The notes: a model not told the origin generated them from the sequence alone. DNA of 6,274 nt from Flavipsychrobacter stenotrophus (GCA_947379685.1 CANCOG010000305.1:1-6274), one strand, 5' to 3'. Numbered from the stretch's first letter, positions 1 through 5,871 are shown. Numbers and translations are program-made.

Positions 1-5
1 GTTTA

Positions 6-32
6 GTTCACCTGTAATGCTACGAGGTGAAC
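6..32. other. Inverted repeat just downstream of the GrpE-like gene
   Basis: GTTCACCT at 6-13 is followed, after an 11-nt spacer, by its exact reverse complement AGGTGAAC at 25-32. It lies about 23 bases beyond the stop codon of the 55-378 gene on the minus strand. It could be a weak transcript-end hairpin or an operator-like dyad. No U-rich tail follows it, so a classical intrinsic terminator is not supported, and the window ends too soon to see the next gene. Confidence 0.3.
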
Positions 33-54
33 CTGGTGGTTTCCACTCAGCCTG

Positions 55-378
55 CTACTTTTCACCCACAATTACCACACCCTTTTGCAGCAGCATCTTT
101 TTCCCGTTTTCATTGAAATACAGAACAGGCTTTATTACATCCTTTATCACAAGGTTGTTCATCGAAGTACCCGAAATGCTCCCCTCCACATCTGTCCGGG
201 TCTCACTGTACTTTTCCCCAACCGGATTATAGAGGTAAATACCCGCCTCCTCAATCGCACCCTTCATTTTATCACATACCCGTTGAAACGGCATATTGCC
301 ATCAAGGGCAGCCACCTTTTTATCCATTTCAAATACAAGATTTGCCATCCTTTGCCAGAGCTGGTCCATAGTGTTCAT
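55..378 (-). CDS. Small GrpE-like (nucleotide-exchange-factor-like) protein
   Basis: This is a complete 107-residue frame, ATG to TAG. A charged helical N-terminal part (residues about 1-48, with DQLWQRMANLVFEMDKK near the start) precedes a beta-rich C-terminal part. That part contains YNPVGEKYSETRTDVEGSI (about 50-68), then a DVIKPVLYF strand, and ends in LLQKGVVIVGEK. The order 'NPxGEx(Y/F)xxxxx' followed by a strand and a terminal 'VVIV' resembles the beta-wing domain of GrpE, which opens the DnaK/Hsp70 nucleotide cleft. The protein is much shorter than ordinary GrpE (about 170-200 residues) and lacks its long dimerising N-terminal helix. If the family is right, it would be a dedicated exchange factor for a divergent Hsp70, possibly encoded beyond base 1, but that is inference. 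A second in-frame ATG lies at codon 4. No signal peptide or membrane segment is seen. The frame is confident; the family is tentative. Confidence 0.72.
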   Translation of the reverse strand: MNTMDQLWQRMANLVFEMDKKVAALDGNMPFQRVCDKMKGAIEEAGIYLYNPVGEKYSETRTDVEGSISGTSMNNLVIKDVIKPVLYFNENGKKMLLQKGVVIVGEK

Positions 379-486
379 TTAGACAGGTAAAGGTAATACC
401 AATTGTACTTCAAACCTCTATCACTATTCTAGTCTGAAATATTCATCCGATACTATTGATCAGAAAATGATTTTGCAACCCCGTCT

Positions 487-516
487 GGTGTCCAACACTT
501 CCAAAGTGTGGCCACC
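487..516. repeat. Imperfect palindrome (REP-like hairpin)
   Basis: The left arm GGTGTCCAACACTT (487-500) and right arm AAGTGTGGCCACC (504-516) flank a 3-nt loop, CCA. Six consecutive pairs next to the loop are followed by one bulged base, two G-C pairs, one mismatch and four more pairs. The shape fits a REP-type element or a remnant of a palindromic mobile unit. No transposase of the RAYT type is in the window to connect it with. Confidence 0.55.
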
Positions 517-553
517 TACCCCTGATAAACCCGGTCATTGCGAGCGCATCAAA

Positions 554-600
554 GCAACCTCACATCACGCCCGCCCGGCCGCGAGGCGGGGTTCTTGCCC
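554..600. repeat. Dispersed G+C-rich repeat, copy 1
   Basis: This stretch begins GCAACCTCACATCAC and ends GGTTCTTGCCC. The same opening 15 bases and a near-identical ending (GGTTCGTGCCC) recur at 6021-6065 in the same orientation, with a diverged middle. Within this copy CCCGCC (570-575) can pair with GGCGGG (585-590). It is therefore a repeat family with conserved ends and a variable hairpin core, present once near each end of the window. Confidence 0.6.
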
Positions 601-609
601 TAAAACTCG

Positions 610-656
610 TCCGCGCTTGTAACGCGGATGCCCCGGCAGGGCGTTTGTAACGCCCT
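610..656. repeat. Twin hairpins with matching TTGTAA loops
   Basis: Two perfect 6-bp stems lie 9 bases apart. TCCGCG (610-615) pairs with CGCGGA (623-628) around the loop CTTGTAA. AGGGCG (638-643) pairs with CGCCCT (651-656) around the loop TTTGTAA. The loops differ at one base while the stems differ almost completely but stay paired. This is compensatory conservation of structure, typical of REP/BIME-like units. The function is unknown. Confidence 0.6.
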
Positions 657-719
657 TCACAAAACCCGACGGACAACTATAAATTCAATCTTCAAACCCT
701 ACCCATCCAAATTCAGACA

Positions 720-797
720 CCCCTCCGTGCCCTCTGCCTTCTCCTAAGATTACTCTAAAAAACTCTGCGCCTTCCTCTGCGCTACTCTGCGGTTAAA
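720..797 (-). repeat. CGCAGAG-type intergenic repeat, copy A
   Basis: Read on the minus strand this contains three CGCAGAG words (near 773-791, separated by 3 and 5 bases), then a T/A-rich spacer and AGGAGAAGGCAGAGGGC. Copies at 2291-2396 and 2519-2612 share the same order of parts in the same orientation. This copy starts about 20 bases after the permease stop codon, in the transcribed 3' flank. Similar 'CGCAGAG/CGCAAAG' strings are widespread between genes in Bacteroidota and other phyla, recalled from experience; no function is established. Confidence 0.65.
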
Positions 798-817
798 CCC
801 TATTTTCAAAAACCCAC

Positions 818-2146
818 CTACGACAAATACTTCCGCAAATAAAACACAATTACCCCCGCCGTAATGATCACCAATGCACCAATCATGAATTGCACATCAT
901 TACTAAAAAATATAAACAACCATATCGCAATACTCAGCAAGGCAGGCACAGGAAACAGCGGCATCTTATAAGGCCTGTGCTCCTTAGGCTCCCGGTAATG
1001 CCATGCAATTAGCCCCACCGCCTGCGCAATGAACTGTATCATGATCCGCATCATGATGATCGCAGTAATAACATCACCCAACCTGAATAGCAGACTAAAC
1101 GCAAACCCCACAAAACCGATAGCCAACAGCGAAACATGAGGGAAATGATGTTTTGGATGCACCTTTGCAAACACCTTGAAAAAATCACCGTTCAGTGCCG
1201 CAGCATAAGGAATACGTGAATAGCCAAGCACCGCCGAAAAAAGTGATGCCCCCGCAATGATCAAGATCAGCAGCGTCGCAATCTGTCCCACAAGGTGGCT
1301 ATTATAGATCGTCTCAAAATATAGACTCACCACAAATTCCGATTTGGCAATGGTTTGCCACGGCAACACACCCAGCACAGCCGTTTGCATACCCACATAA
1401 AGCAGCGTAATTCCGGCAATAGAAATAAGTATGCTCCGCGGTATATTCTTCCCCGGATTCTTGATCTCCGCACCCAGGTGGCACACATTGTAATAGCCCA
1501 GGTACGAGTACACCGACTTTAACGAAGCATGACCAATAGCCGTAAACAGCAATGCATTGGTCGGAAAACCATCCAGGTGAAAATTGAACGCCTGCTGCGC
1601 ATTAAAATGCCCAAAAGCCGACAGCACAAGCCACAAAAAAGTCCCGCCCGTTATTATCCATAGCACCACCGATATCTTTCCAATACTCGAGATCTTCCGG
1701 TACAACAAAGCAATGATCAGCAGCACCAGGGTTCCGCTCACCATTTTTTTCTGAATATCCGTCAACGGCACCAGGTAAGAAAAGTACTTGGAAAACCCGA
1801 TGGCACCACTTGCTATTACCAGGGGAGCCTGTATCGTCGTCTGCCAGATAAACAGAAACGACATCAGCGGCCCCAGCTTAATATTTTCATAGAGCTTCTT
1901 CAGGAAAACATAACTACCACCCGCTTCCGGCCATTTCGCCCCCAGCTCCGACCACACCATGCCGTCCATAAACGCCAGCAGTGCCCCCAGCAACCAGGCT
2001 ATAATACTCGCCGGCCCCTGCATCGCTGCAACTATCCCCGACAAAGTAACAAACGGCCCTATCCCCACCATGTCTATCATATTGATAGCCGTAGCCTGAG
2101 TCAATGAAAGCCCCTTAACCAGTTTAGTATCTACTGTTACCGACAA
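818..2146 (-). CDS. APC-superfamily amino-acid permease
   Basis: This is a 442-residue inner-membrane transporter with about 12 hydrophobic segments, the usual size and topology for the amino acid-polyamine-organocation superfamily. Visible family marks are the unwound TM1 motif MVGIGPF (residues 26-32), the TM2-TM3 loop motif PEAGGSYVFLKKLY (73-86), and the TM6 and following-loop motif running from SYLGYYN (214-220) through LGAEIKNPGKNIPRSI (224-239). It probably moves an amino acid by proton symport or exchange; the substrate cannot be read from sequence. The start is TTG at 2146: an in-frame TAA lies five codons upstream, the first ATG (codon 23) would cut into TM1, and AGGA sits 5 bases before the TTG. 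A promoter-like pair lies just upstream. The frame is intact. The nearest genes are 439 and 479 bases away, so it is probably monocistronic. Confidence 0.93.
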   Translation of the reverse strand: MSVTVDTKLVKGLSLTQATAINMIDMVGIGPFVTLSGIVAAMQGPASIIAWLLGALLAFMDGMVWSELGAKWPEAGGSYVFLKKLYENIKLGPLMSFLFIWQTTIQAPLVIASGAIGFSKYFSYLVPLTDIQKKMVSGTLVLLIIALLYRKISSIGKISVVLWIITGGTFLWLVLSAFGHFNAQQAFNFHLDGFPTNALLFTAIGHASLKSVYSYLGYYNVCHLGAEIKNPGKNIPRSILISIAGITLLYVGMQTAVLGVLPWQTIAKSEFVVSLYFETIYNSHLVGQIATLLILIIAGASLFSAVLGYSRIPYAAALNGDFFKVFAKVHPKHHFPHVSLLAIGFVGFAFSLLFRLGDVITAIIMMRIMIQFIAQAVGLIAWHYREPKEHRPYKMPLFPVPALLSIAIWLFIFFSNDVQFMIGALVIITAGVIVFYLRKYLS

Positions 2147-2166
2147 TTGATTCCTGTTTTATCCTG

Positions 2167-2199
2167 CAAAGTATAAAATATAGCCCGTAAACCCTCAAA
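2167..2199 (-). promoter_or_regulatory. Candidate Bacteroidota-type promoter of the permease gene
   Basis: On the minus strand TTTG (2199-2196) is followed after 20 bases by TATACTTTG (2175-2167). This approximates the Bacteroidota sigma-ABfr consensus TTTG-N19-TAnnTTTG with one extra base inside the -7 box. Transcription would start near 2160, giving a short leader of about 15 bases with AGGA just before the TTG start. It is a motif match only. Confidence 0.45.
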
Positions 2200-2290
2200 T
2201 CAAGTTACCCCACAATACGACACAACCATACAACAGGAGACGGCCAGAAAAATCATAGCCTACATAAAAATCTAAAAAATCGCAGTTCAG

Positions 2291-2396
2291 AAAAAAACCA
2301 AGCCACCCTCCTCGCCCTCTGCCTTCTCCTAAAAATACCCAAAAAAACCTCCGCGAAACTCTGCGTATCCCTCTGCGCGACTCAGCGGTAAAATTT
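2291..2396 (-). repeat. CGCAGAG-type intergenic repeat, copy B
   Basis: The part at 2291-2348 matches copy C (2519-2576) at 57 of 58 positions. The single difference is T at 2312 against G at 2540. The remaining part, on the minus strand, carries CGCTGAG, two CGCAGAG words and CGCGGAG. Unlike copies A and C it does not directly follow a stop codon. Its closeness to copy C suggests a recent local duplication or homogenisation. Confidence 0.65.
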
Positions 2397-2416
2397 ACAA
2401 CCCATCTCACACTGGT

Positions 2417-2460
2417 CGAAGGATATCCTTCGTCCCAGCTTTCTGGAAGCATTTGCTTCC
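2417..2460. repeat. Two adjacent palindromes
   Basis: CGAAGGATATCCTTCG (2417-2432) is a perfect 16-bp palindrome. Twelve bases later GGAAGCA (2445-2451) and TGCTTCC (2454-2460) form a 7-bp stem with a 2-nt loop. Both lie between repeat copies B and C. They may be part of a dispersed palindromic element or a binding site for a dimeric protein; the sequence alone does not decide. Confidence 0.55.
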
Positions 2461-2518
2461 GACGCCACCTTCTAAACTCTTTTTCAGAACAAGGCAACCA
2501 AAGCCATCAGAAAAATCA

Positions 2519-2612
2519 AAAAAAACCAAGCCACCCTCCGCGCCCTCTGCCTTCTCCTAAAAATACCCAAAAAAACTTTGCGAAACTCTGCGCCTCTACT
2601 TTGCGTGAAACC
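2519..2612 (-). repeat. CGCAGAG-type intergenic repeat, copy C
   Basis: On the minus strand this copy begins only 13 bases after the stop codon of the 2626-4236 gene. It reads CGCAAAG, CGCAGAG, CGCAAAG, then a T-rich spacer (TTTTTTTGGGTATTTTTAGG) and GAAGGCAGAGGGCG. The core is nearly identical to copy B. Placement right after a stop codon parallels copy A. The T-rich run within the transcript might help termination, but no strong stem precedes it. Confidence 0.65.
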
Positions 2613-2625
2613 TTTCACCCAAGCA

Positions 2626-4236
2626 TCACTTCACCCCCACATTCTTTTCATACAAAACCGTCCTTCCACTCCCCGACACATACACCTCATGATACCCCCG
2701 ATTTATCTGATCCGCCAAAAATGCATAATGCCCCTTGGTCAGCATAGAGCTGTCATAACACCAAAACAAAAGATAATCGACACTCACCCCGGCCGTCTGC
2801 GTATAAGCCTCAATATCTGCACAGGGCGGGTGCCCCTCAATACCCTCAAACCTCCCAAGCCGCGCATAAGGATTCGTAGAAGCCGTCCATGAAAGCGGGA
2901 AATACCCTGCATTGGCCTCGTAGTTATCCAGCATAATTAGTGGTTTCTCCGCCCCCATGTAGTCAGCAGCATGAGAGAATAAGTAATTGCGGTCCGCAAC
3001 AGGCTTCCCATCCGCATCCCGACCCGCCGGGTCAAAATCCAACGGCAGTACAACCCGCATAGGTTGAATGTATTGCAGCGCCGAGCAATAATCCATAGCC
3101 GCCCCAGAAGCCCTTTGCAAATACCCAAACCGCACCCACGACAGACACAGAAAACAGGTAAACAATAATACACCACCCGCATCACGCCACCGCAGAGGCA
3201 ACATATAGGCAATGCAGCAACTGGCAAGTATAAATACAAACAATTGCGCCCGCATGGTAATCAGTATCACCCGCCCCATAAAATCTTCGGGAAAGAACAA
3301 GCAAACAAAAAGCGCAAACAAAAAACTCAGAAAAAGACCATCGTACCGGTGTACCTTAAAACCACCCTTGAACCTTCCTGCTACACTAAACAGTAACAAC
3401 GAAGTGAGCGTTATACCCACCATTCCGGCAAAAAATTCTTCACCATGAACAGCATTGACCAGATACCGGAATTGCACCAATTCCTTAAGCCGGTACAAAT
3501 GAGGTTGCAAATGCAAGCCCATGCCCCCCTCCTTAATGGTAAACCACAGCATGAGCGCCAAAAAAGGAGCCGAAAGCACGAACAAGAAAATAACATTCTT
3601 GAAAAAATACCGTGTAGCAACCCCCTTGTCCGATTCCCCCTTATCCAGTGCAAAAGTGACAGTAAGCAACCCACAGGTGATCAGCGCAAATACAAAGGGC
3701 AGCAACTGCGTAAAAAACAAAAGCCCAGTCACAACAAAAAAGATCAGCGCATGAGCATTCTTCCGGTCACCCAGAAAACGCAGCCAGCTCCACACCACCC
3801 AAAAAAACAAAGCAATTCCAAAGGAAAAATTATAGAACCCCTTCGACAAAGTATGATGGAAAATAAAAAGAAAAACCACCAGCAGCCACAACGACGGTTC
3901 CTTGTTTATCCTTTTCAACAGCAGATAGAAGCCACCGGCAAACATCCCCGCATACAAGGTAAGAAACAGCTTCTCCGATACCGCCCCATTAAACAGGAAC
4001 ATCGGAAGCGATAGCAGCACCGTAGCGCACCAGTTCGGATTTGGCTGATTAGACACCTCAAAAAAGCGAGAATAAAAATCCTTATTAACACCCAGCCACA
4101 AATCATGCAGCACCCGCGCATTATAAACATGGCACGGACCATCACCCGTAACGTAAAAATGCGGCCACCACAGCTGCCCCAGGCAAACAACAAAACCAGC
4201 GACAAGTAATATGTTTAGAATTCTCTCCCGGAGCAT
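2626..4236 (-). CDS. GT-C-like polytopic membrane protein, possible lipid-linked glycosyltransferase
   Basis: A 536-residue integral membrane protein with roughly 11-12 hydrophobic segments. A short cytoplasmic N terminus (MLRERI) leads into TM1, then a first extracytoplasmic loop with TGDGPCHVYNA (residues 30-40). The last 140-150 residues are mostly soluble, with YLFSHAADYMG, FEGIEGHPPCADIEAY and SVDYLLFWCYD. This plan, with acidic and His residues in the first outer loop (D32, H36) and a C-terminal globular domain, resembles GT-C glycosyltransferases of the PMT/ArnT type, which transfer sugars from polyprenyl phosphate. I do not recognise the exact family, and no substrate can be named. 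I chose ATG at 4236. A TTG at 4311 would add 25 residues, but it overlaps a -7-like box and gives a less natural N terminus. The gene is flanked by non-coding DNA on both sides. Confidence 0.8.
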   Translation of the reverse strand: MLRERILNILLVAGFVVCLGQLWWPHFYVTGDGPCHVYNARVLHDLWLGVNKDFYSRFFEVSNQPNPNWCATVLLSLPMFLFNGAVSEKLFLTLYAGMFAGGFYLLLKRINKEPSLWLLVVFLFIFHHTLSKGFYNFSFGIALFFWVVWSWLRFLGDRKNAHALIFFVVTGLLFFTQLLPFVFALITCGLLTVTFALDKGESDKGVATRYFFKNVIFLFVLSAPFLALMLWFTIKEGGMGLHLQPHLYRLKELVQFRYLVNAVHGEEFFAGMVGITLTSLLLFSVAGRFKGGFKVHRYDGLFLSFLFALFVCLFFPEDFMGRVILITMRAQLFVFILASCCIAYMLPLRWRDAGGVLLFTCFLCLSWVRFGYLQRASGAAMDYCSALQYIQPMRVVLPLDFDPAGRDADGKPVADRNYLFSHAADYMGAEKPLIMLDNYEANAGYFPLSWTASTNPYARLGRFEGIEGHPPCADIEAYTQTAGVSVDYLLFWCYDSSMLTKGHYAFLADQINRGYHEVYVSGSGRTVLYEKNVGVK

Positions 4237-4298
4237 TACCAATTTTTCGAACAATAATTTATGCAGCAATCCATCCCGAAAACACCCCTCAGGCAAAA

Positions 4299-4306
4299 CA
4301 AAATTA
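4299..4306 (-). promoter_or_regulatory. Candidate -7 box for the membrane-protein gene
   Basis: On the minus strand the octamer TAATTTTG (4306-4299) fits the Bacteroidota -7 consensus TAnnTTTG exactly. No TTTG lies at the expected distance upstream; the nearest is only about 11 bases away. If used, transcription would begin near 4293 with a leader of about 57 bases. The alternative TTG start at 4311 would then be outside the transcript, which supports the ATG at 4236. Confidence 0.3.
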
Positions 4307-4468
4307 ATCAATTACCCCAAAGCCCGTTTTTTCCATTCACCAATAACAACGCCATCAGAAGAAAGATATTATATACTCGGCTGGAATATGCACACAGCAT
4401 TATTTCCAGCATCCATAATTGATAACCGCAAAAATTCTTGAACACCAAACAAGAGTTTCTATGAAAAT

Positions 4469-4491
4469 AAAGGAACTTGCCTTTAAAAAGG
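4469..4491 (-). terminator. Weak overlapping stems downstream of the TIR-Sel1 gene
   Basis: AAAGG (4469-4473), CCTTT (4480-4484) and AAAGG (4487-4491) allow two mutually exclusive 5-bp stems sharing the middle arm. On the minus strand the distal stem is followed by ATTTTCAT, which is slightly U-rich. They lie about 50-75 bases after the stop codon. The stems are short, so termination is only a possibility. Confidence 0.2.
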
Positions 4492-4543
4492 AGCTTTTAT
4501 CCTGTGACTGCCCAAGTTACTGCCCCGTCAAAACGCTACCTCC

Positions 4544-5836
4544 TCAAAATTTCACCCCAAGCCTGGAACAAGCCTTTATCGCATAATCATTGCCCTGCAC
4601 GGCTGCGTTTTTAAACAATTCTTTTGCCCTGTTCATATCTTGTTTTACCCCATTTCCAGCCTCATACATATACGCTAACCCTGCCACCCCAGAGGCATTC
4701 CCTTGCTCGGCGGCCTTTCTATACCATTTTGCAGCTTCAAAATAATCCTGTTTAACGCCCGAACCAGTGTCATACAGGAAACCCAAACTCTGCTGGCCAT
4801 CTGCATTACCCTGCTCGGCCGCTTTTTGGTACCAGTAAAAAGCCGCAATTTCATCTTCATCCACGCCAAACCCAAACTCATAAATGGCCCCCAAACTATA
4901 TTGCGCATTTGCATTCCCCTGCTCCGCTGCCTTTTTATACCAATCGACTGCTTCAATATAATCTTGCGTAACACCTAACCCTAATTCATACATTACGCCC
5001 AGGCCGAATTGCCCTGACGCGTCGCCTTGTTCTGCAGACTCTCTATACCACCTCACCGCTTCGGCGTAATCCTGTTCCACGCCGGAACCGTTCTTATACA
5101 TAAAGCCCAGCTTGCACTGTCCATATGCATTTCCATGCTCAGCCCCTCTTCTATACCAAATTATTGCGTCCGCATAACTTTGTTTAACGCCAAATCCGTT
5201 TTCATACATGTATCCGAGCATAACCTGATGGTCGGGTCTGAACAGACTGTGCACCCTATACTTATAATAAATGGGGAATGCCGCATTGTAATTTCTGCTC
5301 TTTGAATATTCTTCAGCCTTCTTCAGCTCTGCTGGCGCTAGTGCCTCATCCTTTTGCCTGACTTTTTCTTTCTTGTCTCTTAAATTAACAATGATCTTCT
5401 TTAACCCTGACACAACCTCGAAGTAAGCATCATCCCGGGAATGCCACTTGGAGCTAACAACAGGCACGAGATCCCGCGGAAGTCCCTGAATCAGGTCGAA
5501 TCCAGTCATTTCAATATCACACTTTCGCACCATCACCGGCACAATAACTATTTCCCCATTGTGGTGCTTTTCAAAGGCAACTTTAATTTCATTTTCATAT
5601 ATATAGGTCGACGAGAGGAAATCAGCACTAAGCAGAAAAACAACAATGTCAGCGCTTTGCAAATGTTTCCTGATCTCATTATCCCAGGCATCACCTGGCA
5701 GTATTTCCTTGTCGTGCCAATCCTCAATTAAGTTGGCTAATCTCAATGGGGTCAGATGCTTTTGCAACTCATCACATAGCTCTCTATCTTTATGAGAATA
5801 GGATACAAATAATTTTACTTTATAGCTGTCGCCCAT
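4544..5836 (-). CDS. TIR domain-Sel1 repeat fusion protein (candidate NAD-directed immune or signalling effector)
   Basis: A 430-residue protein with no signal peptide or membrane segment, so probably cytoplasmic. Residues about 6-150 form a TIR domain: KVKLFVSYSHKD at the start (box 1), DWHDKEILPGDAW (39-51), VVFLLSADFLSS (65-76), then ENEIKVAF. There E83 aligns with the catalytic Glu of NADase TIRs such as SARM1, followed by VIVPVMVRKCD. A charged linker (about 151-204) leads to six Sel1-like repeats of exactly 36 residues each (205-420), with the pattern LGxxYxxGxGVxqDYxeAxxWYxkaAEQGNA. Known TIR enzymes cleave NAD+ or make cyclic-ADPR signals; Sel1 repeats form helical solenoids that bind proteins. 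A sensor-effector role in phage defence is inferred, not shown. ATG at 5836 is chosen over TTG at 5866, because it starts immediately before the TIR fold and the TTG lies inside a -7-like box. Confidence 0.92.
   Translation of the reverse strand: MGDSYKVKLFVSYSHKDRELCDELQKHLTPLRLANLIEDWHDKEILPGDAWDNEIRKHLQSADIVVFLLSADFLSSTYIYENEIKVAFEKHHNGEIVIVPVMVRKCDIEMTGFDLIQGLPRDLVPVVSSKWHSRDDAYFEVVSGLKKIIVNLRDKKEKVRQKDEALAPAELKKAEEYSKSRNYNAAFPIYYKYRVHSLFRPDHQVMLGYMYENGFGVKQSYADAIIWYRRGAEHGNAYGQCKLGFMYKNGSGVEQDYAEAVRWYRESAEQGDASGQFGLGVMYELGLGVTQDYIEAVDWYKKAAEQGNANAQYSLGAIYEFGFGVDEDEIAAFYWYQKAAEQGNADGQQSLGFLYDTGSGVKQDYFEAAKWYRKAAEQGNASGVAGLAYMYEAGNGVKQDMNRAKELFKNAAVQGNDYAIKACSRLGVKF
4577..5224 (-). repeat. 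Six-unit 108-bp coding tandem repeat (Sel1-like repeats)
   Basis: The six Sel1-like repeats occupy 648 bases, exactly six units of 108 bases, with no insertion or deletion between units. The best-preserved words are AEQGNA (four units), GVKQ/GVEQ/GVTQ and WYRK/WYKK. Units differ substantially in DNA and at non-structural residues, so this is an old, diverged array rather than a recent expansion. The last unit (LAYMYEAGNGVKQDMNRAKELFKNAAVQGN) is the most divergent and caps the solenoid. Confidence 0.85.
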
Positions 5837-5863
5837 TGTGCTTTCTCTGCATTTTGTAACGCT

Positions 5864-5871
5864 CAAAGTTA
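5864..5871 (-). promoter_or_regulatory. Candidate -7 box for the TIR-Sel1 gene
   Basis: On the minus strand TAACTTTG (5871-5864) matches TAnnTTTG exactly. It would place the transcript start about 20 bases before the ATG at 5836. No TTTG is found at the expected -33 spacing; a TTTTG occurs only 4 bases upstream. The element is thus half of a promoter at best, or one that depends on an activator. Confidence 0.35.

Larger units (their letters stand above)
379..817. other. 439-base intergenic region rich in palindromic repeats
   Basis: No plausible gene is seen on either strand. From left to right it holds an ordinary A+T-rich leader of the 55-378 gene (379-480), an imperfect palindrome (487-516), a 47-nt G+C-rich repeat (554-600), two adjacent hairpins with near-identical loops (610-656), a featureless stretch (657-719) and one copy of the CGCAGAG-type repeat (720-797). 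The stretch CATTGCGAGCGCATCAAAGC (537-556) resembles a dispersed 'cattgcgag...aagcaa' intergenic repeat common in many bacterial genomes; that resemblance is from memory. Confidence 0.7.
2147..2625. other. 479-base intergenic region with two repeat copies and palindromes
   Basis: This stretch separates the membrane-protein gene from the permease gene. It holds the permease promoter region (2147-2200), an A+T-rich stretch with nothing recognisable (2201-2290), repeat copy B (2291-2396), a pair of palindromes (2417-2460), a short unremarkable link (2461-2518) and repeat copy C (2519-2612). A 100-codon open frame on the minus strand (2195-2497) crosses these repeats but shows no protein-like character. 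Confidence 0.7.
4237..4543. other. 307-base intergenic region
   Basis: A mostly A+T-rich stretch between the TIR-Sel1 stop and the membrane-protein start. It holds a -7-like box (4299-4306) and weak A+T-rich stems near 4469-4491. A 41-codon ATG frame on the plus strand (4461-4586) runs into the antisense of the TIR-Sel1 gene and has no supporting signal. It contains none of the G+C-rich repeats that fill the other gaps. Confidence 0.6.

Noticed and set aside
85..390. 101-codon plus-strand frame opposite the GrpE-like gene
   Set aside because: The minus-strand frame has a clean helical-plus-beta protein pattern. The plus frame has low-complexity His/Arg/Leu composition and no recognisable fold.
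2195..2497. 100-codon open frame on the minus strand between the membrane-protein and permease genes
   Set aside because: It runs through repeat copy B and the palindrome pair, is rich in Arg, Gly and Trp from G+A-rich repeats, and shows no domain character. It is repeat translation.
2578..2892. 104-codon plus-strand frame over the end of the membrane-protein gene
   Set aside because: It is antisense to the conserved C-terminal domain of that gene and starts inside repeat copy C.
3445..4014. 189-codon plus-strand frame with many Lys, Gln and Pro residues
   Set aside because: It is wholly antisense to the membrane-protein gene. Its composition is what the complement of hydrophobic codons gives, and there is no start signal.
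4461..4586. 41-codon plus-strand ATG frame in the gap after the TIR-Sel1 gene
   Set aside because: Its second half is antisense to the TIR-Sel1 3' end, no ribosome-binding signal is present, and nothing in the peptide is recognisable.
4577..5224. Possible CRISPR or non-coding tandem array because of the 108-bp period
   Set aside because: The period is an exact multiple of three, inside an intact frame with the Sel1 consensus, so it is a protein repeat.
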